Positions 15,667-24,064 of a stretch of 38,394 bases of DNA are shown one piece after another (the stretch's first letter is position 1; every line of letters starts with the position of its first letter). The notes below the pieces were generated by a model, which was not told the origin of the DNA, did not search any database, and saw only the letters and a program-made list of their open reading frames with translations. The stretch is taken from contig JBDRUT010000017.1 in NCBI GenBank assembly GCA_039801465.1, positions 1-38,394 on the forward strand, in the 5' to 3' direction. The DNA comes from JAOABV01 sp039801465 (GTDB lineage: Bacteria > Hydrothermota > Tepidihabitantia > Tepidihabitantales > CAIPLT01). The position numbers and the translations under genes were made by a program.

Positions 15667-15778
15667 AAATAAGATAAACAGCACAATTCATATTGACATT
15701 ATCTTAATCCCGTTACGATTTCATCAGTTTGAAACAAAGAGCGTAGTCTTAAAGTAAAAAATTTGCATAAACTTAATA

Positions 15779-15907
15779 GCGTGTTTTGCGGATTAACAAG
15801 TCAAATGGATAGCCATTTGAAATAGTAATTTGTATCATAATTGATTACTTAACTCTTCAAGTCTTAAACTTTAAGTTTGTTGTTATAATAAATTTTCTAA
15901 AACACGC
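15779..15907 (+). other. Nested inverted repeats, possible structured RNA
   Basis: An outer stem can form between GCGTGTTTT (15779-15787) and AAAACACGC (15899-15907). Inside it are a perfect 8-bp hairpin TCAAATGG-ATAG-CCATTTGA (15801-15820) and AGTAAT/ATTACT (15824-15829 with 15844-15849). A further short palindrome lies at 15863-15878. No promoter or terminator is obvious. Support is structural only. Confidence 0.3.
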
Positions 15908-16372
15908 CCAAAATTCCGCTTATTTAGAAAACAAATAAGATAGTTTAATAGAAACAAAGTTTGATACTTTATTTCTCTTAAAATACAAAAATATATACGG
16001 AGGAGGGGACTATACCCCTGTTTTAATACATTTTGCCTTAAAGCATATGAAAATCAATGCAATAGACTGAAAATGAATGTGTTTTTAAGTTATATTGTTA
16101 ATATAACTTTTCTAAAGATAGGAAACTTTTAAGTATACATTTTAATAGTGTTAAAAAGTTAAAAAATCAGTTACTTAAAATAGTGCGAAAGAATAATTTT
16201 ATTGATTCTGTTTATTAGATATAATTGACCTTATGCAATTTTATTAGATGGTTTATGTCTACTAATTGGAATGAGTAATTTTTCTGATATAGTTCCTTTT
16301 AATCAGTTACCTAAATACTTCAAAAAAATAATTTTATTAATATACAACAGTTTGTTTGTATCACAAATTTAC

Positions 16373-17215
16373 TTATTTATATTTTTGGAGAAAAATGGTT
16401 CTGCGTTCTGCCGGGATTTTGATACCTTGTTCATCAAAAGCCAATTTCAAAAGTCGTCTCAATTCTCTTTCCGCATCCCATTGGGTTTGCGGTTTAACTT
16501 TGACCACAATTCTAATCGTCATTCCTGACGGTGAAAATCCTAAAATTCCCTGCACTTCGGGTCCTTCTAAGACAATTTCGTGCCTTTGCTTTGCCCAATC
16601 TTTTGCTACTTTTTCGGCAATGGTCATTCCTTTTGTGATATCAGTATCATAGTCTAAATCTACAGTTATTAATGCTCGCATAAAATCTCTGTTATAATTG
16701 CCAAAACGCGTTAGCTCGCCATTAGGGATTGTTCTTAGTACACCAGAGTAATCACGAAATTGAGTTGTTCTTAGACCGATGCGTTCGACAACACCACTTT
16801 CTGAACCAATTTCAATAACATCGCCAACACTGATTAAGTTTTCAAATAAGATAAAGAAACCAGAGATAATATCTCTAATCAGTGTTTGAGCGCCAAAACC
16901 CACTGCCAAACCGATAACACCAGCGCCAGCCAAAATTGCACCATAATTTATACCAAACTCTCTCAGAACAGCAATAAGAACAATAAAAAAAGTAATATAT
17001 TTGAGGATACTATTGGTTAAAGGGATTATTGTCATTGCCCTTGGTTCTTGATGTTTTTTTAACATTCGCGATAAAACCCATGACACTATCCGGTAAATAA
17101 CGATACCAAATATAATTATTACATTTATCGTAAGAATTTTGATTAAAAAATGCGAAATTCTTTCTGGACTTCCAAAACGAACATAAAGTTCATTTAAAAA
17201 TTCTCGCCACAGCAT
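16373..17215 (-). CDS. MscS-family mechanosensitive ion channel
   Basis: Small-conductance mechanosensitive channel that vents solutes on osmotic down-shock. I start it at ATG 17215 (MLWREFL), giving 280 residues. Longer frames begin at a TTG that is really the -35 box, and the ATG at 17224 lies in the -10 region. Three transmembrane segments are visible: about 25-48, 65-90, and the pore helix AGAGVIGLAVGFGAQTLIRDIISGFFIL, which has the family A/G pattern. The beta domain follows (SVGDVIEIG, GVVERIGLRTTQFRD, IPNGEL) and then the C-terminal alpha/beta region. Standalone, divergent from the T9SS gene at 17545. Confidence 0.95.
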   Translation of the reverse strand: MLWREFLNELYVRFGSPERISHFLIKILTINVIIIFGIVIYRIVSWVLSRMLKKHQEPRAMTIIPLTNSILKYITFFIVLIAVLREFGINYGAILAGAGVIGLAVGFGAQTLIRDIISGFFILFENLISVGDVIEIGSESGVVERIGLRTTQFRDYSGVLRTIPNGELTRFGNYNRDFMRALITVDLDYDTDITKGMTIAEKVAKDWAKQRHEIVLEGPEVQGILGFSPSGMTIRIVVKVKPQTQWDAERELRRLLKLAFDEQGIKIPAERRTIFLQKYK

Positions 17216-17220
17216 ACAAT

Positions 17221-17248
17221 ACATTATAAAGAAATAATCTATTGTCAA
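17221..17248 (-). promoter_or_regulatory. mscS promoter that fixes the start codon
   Basis: On the minus strand TTGACA (17248-17243) is followed by TATAAT (17228-17223, 14-nt spacer) or TAATGT (17226-17221, 16-nt spacer). ATG 17215 then lies 5-7 nt after the -10, and the upstream in-frame TTG and ATG fall within the promoter. Confidence 0.65.
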
Positions 17249-17506
17249 GGGTAAAATGATGATGTAAAATTAGAACACCGAAAAATCACGGGAATGCGAA
17301 AGATTATGAGATTTCTGAAAAAGTGACACCGAAAACACTGAAGGGGGGAAAAATTGAAGAAAAATCAGTGAGTCAACAGCAAAAAATGACTTGCGTATAG
17401 GTTTCGATTATAAAAGTTTGACAAATATCTGTTCATAGTTATGACTACTTTTTCGTATTTTAATTTTTTTTAAAATGGCTTTTATAGAAACCCTAAAAAA
17501 TTCCAG
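17249..17506. other. Divergent intergenic region between mscS and the 17545 gene
   Basis: Between the two promoters lies about 260 nt of non-coding DNA with a G-run (GGGGGG near 17343) and no convincing ORF or repeat. Confidence 0.5.
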
Positions 17507-17534
17507 TTGACATAATATTAGGGAGAGTTATAAT
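17507..17534 (+). promoter_or_regulatory. Promoter of the T9SS cargo gene
   Basis: TTGACA at 17507-17512, a 16-nt spacer, TATAAT at 17529-17534. The ATG at 17545 is 10 nt further, giving a leader of only a few bases. A TTG at 17539 also opens the frame but is too close to the -10 to be used. Confidence 0.7.
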
Positions 17535-17544
17535 ATAATTGAAT

Positions 17545-19350
17545 ATGGCAGTTATCTTTTTTATAATAGTTCCTCTTTCATTTGGCATATCAAATAACAT
17601 GTTACCGAACGATAACTATTGCCTATCAGATTCATTCGGATATTATTGGCTTGATAGTGACACTAATGCTCCAAATGCACCAATCTTTAATTGGGTCTCT
17701 ATATATAACCGCGGAACAAGAATTACTGGGCTTACGGATGATAATGTAAAAGGACCAATTCCTCTTGGTTTTAATTTTCCGTTTTATTGGGAACAAGTAA
17801 ATAGTATCTATGTCGGTTCTAACGGATATATATCATTTGACGATAATTTTATATCAGCTTTTCCATTTCAATCACTTCCCAGCATAAAAAGACCGAATAA
17901 TATTCTTGCACCCTTAATGGCTGATTTAGATTTCACAGTTGGCACAGCGTCTTGCTGGTATTGGACCAATGCCATTGATACTTTTATTATTGAGTTTGAT
18001 AGTGTTTCATTCTGGTTAACCGGTGGATTAAACTCATTCCAAATAATTCTTTGTCGGTCAGACACAAGTATCACCTTTCAATATCTTGATGTCCAGGGAG
18101 AACCTTTTGGTGGTTGGTTCAATCAGAACAGTAATTCAATCGGTATTGAAAATTCTGCTGGTAATATCGGATTACAGTATTTAAGAGATGGTACGCCATT
18201 AAGTAATCAAATTCACGATTCTTTAGCAATACGGTTCTTTCGACCTGCACCATCATCTTTTACAATGCATGATGTAAAGGTATTGAATGTTCTTAATGAT
18301 AGTTCCGGCGCAATATTTTTATGTCCCGGTGATTCTGTAAGATTTTGGGCTAAGACTAAAAATGCCGGCAACCGATTTGAAGAGTTATACTTAGTTACAA
18401 CAAGTGTCAAAGACCAAATATCAAATCCGGTTTATACAGAATACACCCAATTATATTGTCGGCCACCTGGGATAGTCGATTCTGTAGTCTGTACTCCGAT
18501 TTGGGTTCCATCAAATACAGGGAGATATACTTTAAGTGTAAAAACTGCGTTAACTAATGATATGTGTCCTGAGAATGATTCAATCGTAACCGAAATGAGA
18601 GTGATTACCTTTGCTAATGAATTTCAATATGACGACGAACCAAACTGTTATTTAAGTTGGAACCGAATAGGCGGTTTTGCCAATCATTTTATTCCGCCTC
18701 GATATCCCGCATATCTATCCGGCGCAAAGATTTACGCATCTGCATCTTTACCAGTTGATATTTCACTCAATGTTTATAATGACAATGGTCCTAACCATAG
18801 TCCAGGCGATCTCCTTGCTTCAACTACATTAAACATCAGCAATCCTAATTGGTACTGTGTTACATTTCCGCAACCAGTCACCATTAATAGTGGTTCATTC
18901 TATGTCGGAGCAATTTCGCCTGCTCATAATTCGCCATGGTATGGAGTTGATACTCTACCACCTTTTTCACATCGGCTTTGGGAATATACTGGTGCTGGTA
19001 ACTGGGTATATAGTCGATATAACTTTGATTGCGATATTTGTATTCGCGCGGTAACAACATTGGGGGTTGAAGAACTTCCTATGGAAGCATTCGTAACATC
19101 ACAAGAATATATTTTCCCTAATCCATTTAGTAAGACCACAGAGATTCATTTTGCCAATCCCTTACAGCACAAGAAAACCTTAAATATTTATAATGCATCC
19201 GGAGTTTTAGTTCGAGTATTAACCGCCCAGGGAGATAAAGTAATTTGGGATGGTAAGAATGATGCTGGTTTGTCTTTACCGAGTGGCTGTTATTTTATCC
19301 GAGTTGCTGATAACAGAAAATCTCTTCAAAAAGTAATCATCGCCCGATAA
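17545..19350 (+). CDS. Secreted T9SS type A sorting-domain protein
   Basis: Predicted exported surface or extracellular protein of 601 residues, counted from ATG 17545. The signal peptide is MAVIFFIIVPLSFG. Residues about 25-240 form a beta-rich region with repeated aromatic-Asn patterns (PLGFNFPFYW, YVGSNGYISFDDNF, NSNSIGIENSAGNIGLQY). A CARDB-like or immunoglobulin-like segment follows (about 240-350) and another beta domain up to ~510. The C-terminal ~75 residues are the sorting domain: FPNPFSKTTEIHF, LNIYNASGVLVRVL, then WDGKNDAGLSLPSGCYFIRV and the basic end VIIAR. The enzymatic role, if any, is unknown. It converges on the radical SAM gene with a 25-nt overlap. Confidence 0.85.
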   Translation: MAVIFFIIVPLSFGISNNMLPNDNYCLSDSFGYYWLDSDTNAPNAPIFNWVSIYNRGTRITGLTDDNVKGPIPLGFNFPFYWEQVNSIYVGSNGYISFDDNFISAFPFQSLPSIKRPNNILAPLMADLDFTVGTASCWYWTNAIDTFIIEFDSVSFWLTGGLNSFQIILCRSDTSITFQYLDVQGEPFGGWFNQNSNSIGIENSAGNIGLQYLRDGTPLSNQIHDSLAIRFFRPAPSSFTMHDVKVLNVLNDSSGAIFLCPGDSVRFWAKTKNAGNRFEELYLVTTSVKDQISNPVYTEYTQLYCRPPGIVDSVVCTPIWVPSNTGRYTLSVKTALTNDMCPENDSIVTEMRVITFANEFQYDDEPNCYLSWNRIGGFANHFIPPRYPAYLSGAKIYASASLPVDISLNVYNDNGPNHSPGDLLASTTLNISNPNWYCVTFPQPVTINSGSFYVGAISPAHNSPWYGVDTLPPFSHRLWEYTGAGNWVYSRYNFDCDICIRAVTTLGVEELPMEAFVTSQEYIFPNPFSKTTEIHFANPLQHKKTLNIYNASGVLVRVLTAQGDKVIWDGKNDAGLSLPSGCYFIRVADNRKSLQKVIIAR

Positions 19351-20285
19351 CTATTTTTTACGCCAGTTCGTAACAAGTTATTTAGCCATCTCAGTGTAGG
19401 AATATTGCAAAATTGTTCAAATTCAATCAGTTCTTCTTTTTGCCAGTCTTTAGGAAAATAATTGTTTTTGTAAAGAGCATTAAGAGGTTGGTATCGCATC
19501 GCATAGGGATGAGCATTGAGTTCTTTTATTATTTTTACTCGTTCGTAAGCGTCTTTTGGTTTTTCGTTAAATCCATAAATACAATAAATAATTACTTTTT
19601 CTTCTGATTTAATTCCGAAATTTTTAAGCAATTTTAGTGCATTTTTCAAGGCCATTTCATTTCTTAAACTATCAAAAGTAAAACGCCAACACAAAACATT
19701 CAACCGCTTTAGAAAAAGTTCAATATGCCAGGATTCCAGCAATCGAGCATCTAAACCATGTAAAAAATCGATATATCGTAAATGAGAAAGTTTTTCACAT
19801 GCATTTTCAATATGCTTTTTAGAACAGGCTAAAAAATTAGGGTCTAAAACTATTGGTGCCGGATTAAAATCGGAAAGTTCTCTTAAAGACCCTTCAACTA
19901 TTGGAACCGAACAGAACTCACAGTTTCTGATACACCCCCGAGAGGTGTAAGTTGAAAGATATTTACCCGGTTCTAAATCGAATCTACGATCAAGTCCAAT
20001 TTTAGGTTCAATCCCGGTTTCGTTAATAATATAAGATGACATTACTGAAACTGCTGGACCACCAATTTCAACTTTAGTCTTTTTTACTGCCTGTTTTGCT
20101 TGACTTACCAATATTGGTAAATCCCAAGTGTATAGGGCACTGAGATAAACAATATCATAATTATCAAAATCTCGATATTTCGGTTTTGACTTCACAACCT
20201 GATGGCCGGTATGTTTAAGCCAATTAGCAATCTTTTCTACGCCAAGATTATAGTCGGTGCTACAATTAATAACTAATGCTTTCAT
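19326..20285 (-). CDS. Radical SAM protein (last gene of surface operon)
   Basis: 319 residues. The Fe-S cluster motif C-x3-C-x2-C appears in TSRGCIRNCEFCSVP near residue 115-126. The first ~100 residues (ALVINCSTDYNLGVEKIANWL, YDIVYLSALYTWDLP, EIGGPAVSV) have the look of a shortened cobalamin-binding-like Rossmann domain. After the cluster motif come the typical TIM-barrel strands (YIDFLHGLDARLL, RFTFDSLRNE, IIYCIYGFNEKPKDAYERV). Its start overlaps the adenylate-forming gene by 4 nt (ATGA) and its 3' end overlaps the convergent T9SS gene by 25 nt. Substrate unknown. Confidence 0.85.
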   Translation of the reverse strand: MKALVINCSTDYNLGVEKIANWLKHTGHQVVKSKPKYRDFDNYDIVYLSALYTWDLPILVSQAKQAVKKTKVEIGGPAVSVMSSYIINETGIEPKIGLDRRFDLEPGKYLSTYTSRGCIRNCEFCSVPIVEGSLRELSDFNPAPIVLDPNFLACSKKHIENACEKLSHLRYIDFLHGLDARLLESWHIELFLKRLNVLCWRFTFDSLRNEMALKNALKLLKNFGIKSEEKVIIYCIYGFNEKPKDAYERVKIIKELNAHPYAMRYQPLNALYKNNYFPKDWQKEELIEFEQFCNIPTLRWLNNLLRTGVKNSYRAMITF

Positions 20286-21613
20286 TTATTAGCGAGTACC
20301 GGATATGTTTGGAAAAATTGTTTTAGTTCACGATGTTTCGCTTCGTCTAAAACCGCATCTGAAACAAATTCAATCGTAATATCTATTGAATCGCCAGCGT
20401 ATGCTTGACTCCTCTTAAAAAGTAAATCTTTTCGTGAGTCTGATAATGATTTCTTTGTAGCGATATAAATTACGAGGTGCTCAGGCTTTTCTTGAACAAT
20501 CTGGAATTGTCTAACTTCTTGATTCTTCTTAACCAATGAAGCAAAGAAACTCGCTCTCAAGAATTGACCATTTGATGTAACAATTAAATCACTGACTCTT
20601 CCATAAGTAATTTCCATTAGTGGGAACGGTCGGCCACATTTGCAAATATCTTTTTTAAGAACCCCAAAATCTCCAGTCTGATATCGAATAAATGGCATTA
20701 TATAATTTTCTAAATCAGTAACAATAATTTCTTGATTTTCTAAAGACTCTACAAAATATGAATCTATGAAGACATGAAGGCCATTATGTTCCTTGCATTC
20801 TTGTGCGATTGCGGGAAATTCTGTTGTGCCATATAAATCAAAAATTTCACTTTGAAATATCTCTTCAATGAATTTTCGTGCCGGATGGGTCAGAATTTCA
20901 CCTGAAGTAATTATTTTTGTTGGATGAATACCCTTTATATTCCATTTCTTAATATAAGTTGCCAGAACGATAAGTGTCGATGGATAACTATAGATTAATT
21001 TTGGTTGATGTTTTAAAATTTTTCTAAAGAACATTTGTATAACTTGTTCATTAGGTTTGAACTTCTCTTCTTTTGATTTTGGGCAACATAATGGAGTTCG
21101 GCTAAATGAAAGCAGAGCAGCGTCTAAGACTAATCTATTTATCAACTTAGAAAAAAGAAAATTCTTTCTATCCCGCAATGGAACTAATAATACCCAGGGT
21201 TCACCAATTTCAAAATCGACCATATCAAAAATTCTTAAGTTCTTGGCAATCTCTAACGCAAATAAATCTTTATTAATATAAAAATTAAATGCCGGACCTG
21301 TTGTACCCGAGGTGGTCTTTTTTATTAACCTTTTTTTACTGGTAATTATTTCACTTTTGGCATTCTTTAATTCTTCTTTTGAAAGTACTGGCAAATCGCG
21401 AATTTTGTCAAGATTAAGATTAGCAAATCGCTTTTTGTAGAAGGGAATATTTTGAGATGCATAAGAAAGTAGTTTTTTTAGTTTGATAATTTGCTGGTTT
21501 TCTAGTTCGGTTTTTTTCAGAAACTGGTTTATATGTAACTGATGGTAATATTTAAAGAATGGATTTTTATTTAGATTAGCTACGATTTTTAGTAAACGCA
21601 AACGATTAAACAT
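20282..21613 (-). CDS. CapK/PaaK-like adenylate-forming enzyme
   Basis: Member of the phenylacetate-CoA ligase/CapK branch of adenylate-forming enzymes; probably activates a carboxylic acid as acyl-AMP or acyl-CoA. 443 residues. The phosphate-binding loop KKTTSGTTGPAFNF is near residue 100-110, the substrate core has DLYGTTEFPAIAQEC, and the hinge is TGDFGVLKK...YGRVSDLI. A small Cys cluster (CKCGRPFP) lies before the C-terminal lid, as in many CapK-like proteins. Overlaps its neighbours by 8 nt upstream and 4 nt downstream. CapK relatives occur in surface polysaccharide loci, which fits the GT4 and membrane genes here. The acid it uses cannot be read from sequence. Confidence 0.85.
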   Translation of the reverse strand: MFNRLRLLKIVANLNKNPFFKYYHQLHINQFLKKTELENQQIIKLKKLLSYASQNIPFYKKRFANLNLDKIRDLPVLSKEELKNAKSEIITSKKRLIKKTTSGTTGPAFNFYINKDLFALEIAKNLRIFDMVDFEIGEPWVLLVPLRDRKNFLFSKLINRLVLDAALLSFSRTPLCCPKSKEEKFKPNEQVIQMFFRKILKHQPKLIYSYPSTLIVLATYIKKWNIKGIHPTKIITSGEILTHPARKFIEEIFQSEIFDLYGTTEFPAIAQECKEHNGLHVFIDSYFVESLENQEIIVTDLENYIMPFIRYQTGDFGVLKKDICKCGRPFPLMEITYGRVSDLIVTSNGQFLRASFFASLVKKNQEVRQFQIVQEKPEHLVIYIATKKSLSDSRKDLLFKRSQAYAGDSIDITIEFVSDAVLDEAKHRELKQFFQTYPVLANK

Positions 21614-22961
21614 TTTTTGTTGTCCAGGCTCTAAAAGTTTTTCTTATCAAGGTAGCAAATTCAGATGGATTTGTTATCGACGCTACAAATCGGCCTAATA
21701 TATATTGTGGATTTCTTGATAAACTTTTTATATTGCAATACTCTGCGTAATTAAATATTTTCTTAAACTTCTTGTATAGTTCTTTGTCCTCAAGATATTC
21801 TCTTTTTTTATTTGCAACAGTTCCTGGATAGGGTTTAAAAATGGCAACACTAATTAATGCGTGAGTATACTTCCAAACCTGCTTCATCAGTTCTAAAGTC
21901 TGATTAAGGGTTGCTTCTGTTTCATTTGGTAATCCGATGATAAAATCAGCATTAATTTTTATTCCGACATTTTTCATCATTTCTAAGATGATTGGAACTT
22001 CTTCAATTCTTACGCCGCGTTGTAATTCATCTAAAAGTTTCTGTGAACCAGATTCAAAACCAACACAGATATTTCGACAACCTGCTATATACATAAGTTT
22101 AAGAATATCCCAATCAAAATATTTATGTACATCTGCTCGAGCACAACATCGCCATTTTACTTTTAACCCTTTTTTAATGATACCATCACAGATGGCACTT
22201 ACCCGCGCTGGCTCTAAAATAAAATTGTCATCAGCAAAATTGAAATCTCGCACCTGATATTTTTGATAAAGATATTCCATCTCATCTAACACATTTTCCG
22301 TAGAGCGAAATCGAACTTTGCCTTTCCATATAATAGACGAAGAACAGTAAGCGCAATTATATGGACAACCTCGCGATGTATGAATCTGTCCCAATGCTTG
22401 CTTGGGATATTTATCAAAGTCAATAAGTAAATCCCGGTTATCAAATGGCAATATATCAAGATGAGAAATTTCTGGTCTTCTTTCTGTAGTTATTGTTATC
22501 TCTTTAGTTTTATACGATATTCCTTTTATGTCCCGAAAATCCGATGCGGTCGTTATTGCGTTAACAAGTTCTAACATCGTAACTTCTCCTTCACCTGAAA
22601 CTAAAAAATCAAAATATGGGACTTTTATTGTCGATTCTGGCATCGCAGTTGGGTGAATGCCTCCTACGATAATCACTATATTCTTATTTATTTCTTTACC
22701 TAATTTCGCAATACTGATTGCTGATTCTAATGCATCAGTTGGAAATCCAAGACCGATAATATCAGGTGCAAAATTAATCAAATATCGTCTTGTATGTTCA
22801 AATCTATCTTTAACATAAAAACTAGCGTTATAAACTTTAACTTCGTATTCGTTTTGTCTTAAGATGCCTCCAATCGAAAGAAGTCCAATCGGTATTAAGG
22901 ATTCATTTCTTTTAGGTATATTAGAATATGGAGCAATAAGAAGAATTTTGGGTTTTCTCAT
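21606..22961 (-). CDS. B12-binding-domain radical SAM protein
   Basis: 451 residues. The N-terminal ~150 residues form a cobalamin-binding-like fold (ILLIAPYSNIPKRNESLIPIGLL, IIGLGFPTDALE, VGGIHPTAMPES), although the cobalamin-ligand DxHxxG is not evident. The radical SAM core starts at TSRGCPYNCAYCSSSI (C-x3-C-x2-C, about 195-206) and continues with FNFADDNFILEPARV, NICVGFESGSQKLLDELQRG and ADFIIGLPNETEATL. Such proteins methylate or rearrange lipid, sugar or tetrapyrrole carbons. Overlaps the GT4 gene by 4 nt and the adenylate-forming gene by 8 nt, so all are one transcript. Substrate unknown. Confidence 0.9.
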   Translation of the reverse strand: MRKPKILLIAPYSNIPKRNESLIPIGLLSIGGILRQNEYEVKVYNASFYVKDRFEHTRRYLINFAPDIIGLGFPTDALESAISIAKLGKEINKNIVIIVGGIHPTAMPESTIKVPYFDFLVSGEGEVTMLELVNAITTASDFRDIKGISYKTKEITITTERRPEISHLDILPFDNRDLLIDFDKYPKQALGQIHTSRGCPYNCAYCSSSIIWKGKVRFRSTENVLDEMEYLYQKYQVRDFNFADDNFILEPARVSAICDGIIKKGLKVKWRCCARADVHKYFDWDILKLMYIAGCRNICVGFESGSQKLLDELQRGVRIEEVPIILEMMKNVGIKINADFIIGLPNETEATLNQTLELMKQVWKYTHALISVAIFKPYPGTVANKKREYLEDKELYKKFKKIFNYAEYCNIKSLSRNPQYILGRFVASITNPSEFATLIRKTFRAWTTKNV

Positions 22962-24064
22962 ACAATTCTTTTTCTCATTGCAAGATTGGTATAATAAAAT
23001 TCAATTTTATTTGTCATCTTTCTGATTGAGAAATCGGTTATTATTTTCTCCCGCGCTTTCTTTCCCATTATGCTCGCTTTTTCAGGATTTTCTAAGAGTT
23101 CAATTATTGCTGATGCGAGTTTTTCTGGATTATTAGGTTCAACTAACATACCGGTTACTTTATCTTCAATTAATTCTGGAATTCCGCCAACTTTTGATGC
23201 AACCACAGGTAATCCAAAAGACATCGCTTCCATAACAGCAACAGGTAATCCTTCAGAATAAGAGACAAGCACAAACACAGAAAGGATTGACAGTATTGGT
23301 CTTACATCATAAACAAATCCGGGCAAAAGAAAGTATGAATTCAAACCTCGTTTATTTATAAGCTCGGTAATTTTTTTCTGTTTCGGTCCACATCCGACTA
23401 AAATAAATTTGATTTTAGGCAATTTTTCAACGATTTTAATCGCTGATTCAATCAAAACCTCATGTGCCTTAAACGATGAGAACGCCGCAACCATACCGAC
23501 AATAGGAAAAAGGCTATTTCCCTTACCACCGATTGCCCAATTCAAATCAATGCCGTTATGTATCACAACAATCTTTTTTTCAGGGATTTTATCTCGTTTT
23601 ATTAATAACTCTTTACCTTTATTAAAGACGGAAATATAGAGGTTAACCCATCTTGAGGTGAATCGGTCAAGCAATGAATGAAAAGATTTACGCCAATTAT
23701 CTTCAGTCCTTTGTCCGGTAATTATAATCGGAACATTAGCAAGTCGAGCACAAAATCGTCCGATAATATTGGACCAAAAACCATATATGTGAATAATATC
23801 AATATTATTATTTCTTAAATATTGGTATAATCGGATGAAAGCATTGAACATTTGAAGAATATTTTTTTGGTTTGCAATCTTAAATAAAAACGGCTTTCCT
23901 CCTCTTTTCTTTACCTCATCCAAGAGTGTACCTCCCGGGAAAAATGATGCGACAGAAACATCAAATTTTGTTCGGTCGATATTATCTAATAATCGCAAAA
24001 TCATCATTTCAGTTCCGCCGATATAAGTAGATGCATTAAGGTGTAGAACTTTTAATTTTTTCAT
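22958..24064 (-). CDS. Glycosyltransferase family 4
   Basis: Retaining GT-B glycosyltransferase, 368 residues, cytoplasmic face of the membrane. N-terminal acceptor domain begins MKKLKVLHLNASTYIGGTEMM with the family GG(T/A)E motif. The C-terminal nucleotide-sugar domain shows IVGMVAAFSSFKAHEVLIESA, KFILVGCGPKQKKI, and the E-x7-E signature in SYSEGLPVAVMEAMSFGLPVVASKVGGIPELI. Its start lies within the end of the upstream TPR gene (29-nt overlap) and its end overlaps the radical SAM gene by 4 nt. Sugar donor and acceptor unknown. Confidence 0.93.
   Translation of the reverse strand: MKKLKVLHLNASTYIGGTEMMILRLLDNIDRTKFDVSVASFFPGGTLLDEVKKRGGKPFLFKIANQKNILQMFNAFIRLYQYLRNNNIDIIHIYGFWSNIIGRFCARLANVPIIITGQRTEDNWRKSFHSLLDRFTSRWVNLYISVFNKGKELLIKRDKIPEKKIVVIHNGIDLNWAIGGKGNSLFPIVGMVAAFSSFKAHEVLIESAIKIVEKLPKIKFILVGCGPKQKKITELINKRGLNSYFLLPGFVYDVRPILSILSVFVLVSYSEGLPVAVMEAMSFGLPVVASKVGGIPELIEDKVTGMLVEPNNPEKLASAIIELLENPEKASIMGKKAREKIITDFSIRKMTNKIEFYYTNLAMRKRIV

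Larger units (their letters stand above)
15483..16372. other. Long intergenic region after rpmJ
   Basis: About 890 nt without a convincing gene. It contains one copy of a dispersed repeat (15597-15666), a segment of nested inverted repeats (15779-15907) and a short hairpin, AGGGG-ACTAT-ACCCCT, near 16006-16021 next to a purine run, GGAGGAGGGG. Small plus-strand frames near 16271-16652 lie mostly opposite mscS and are not supported. Confidence 0.5.

Noticed and set aside
16006..16021. Hairpin AGGGG/CCCCT near 16.01 kb as a terminator
   Set aside because: Only 5 bp of stem, no proper U tract, and ~500 nt from any gene end.
16271..16652. Two plus-strand ORFs of 85 and 98 codons near 16.3-16.6 kb
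   Set aside because: They overlap the 3' half of mscS on the opposite strand and show no independent support.
17216..17248. Longer MscS N-terminus starting at TTG 17248
   Set aside because: That TTG is the -35 box (TTGACA) and the next ATG lies in the -10 region; the first usable start is ATG 17215.
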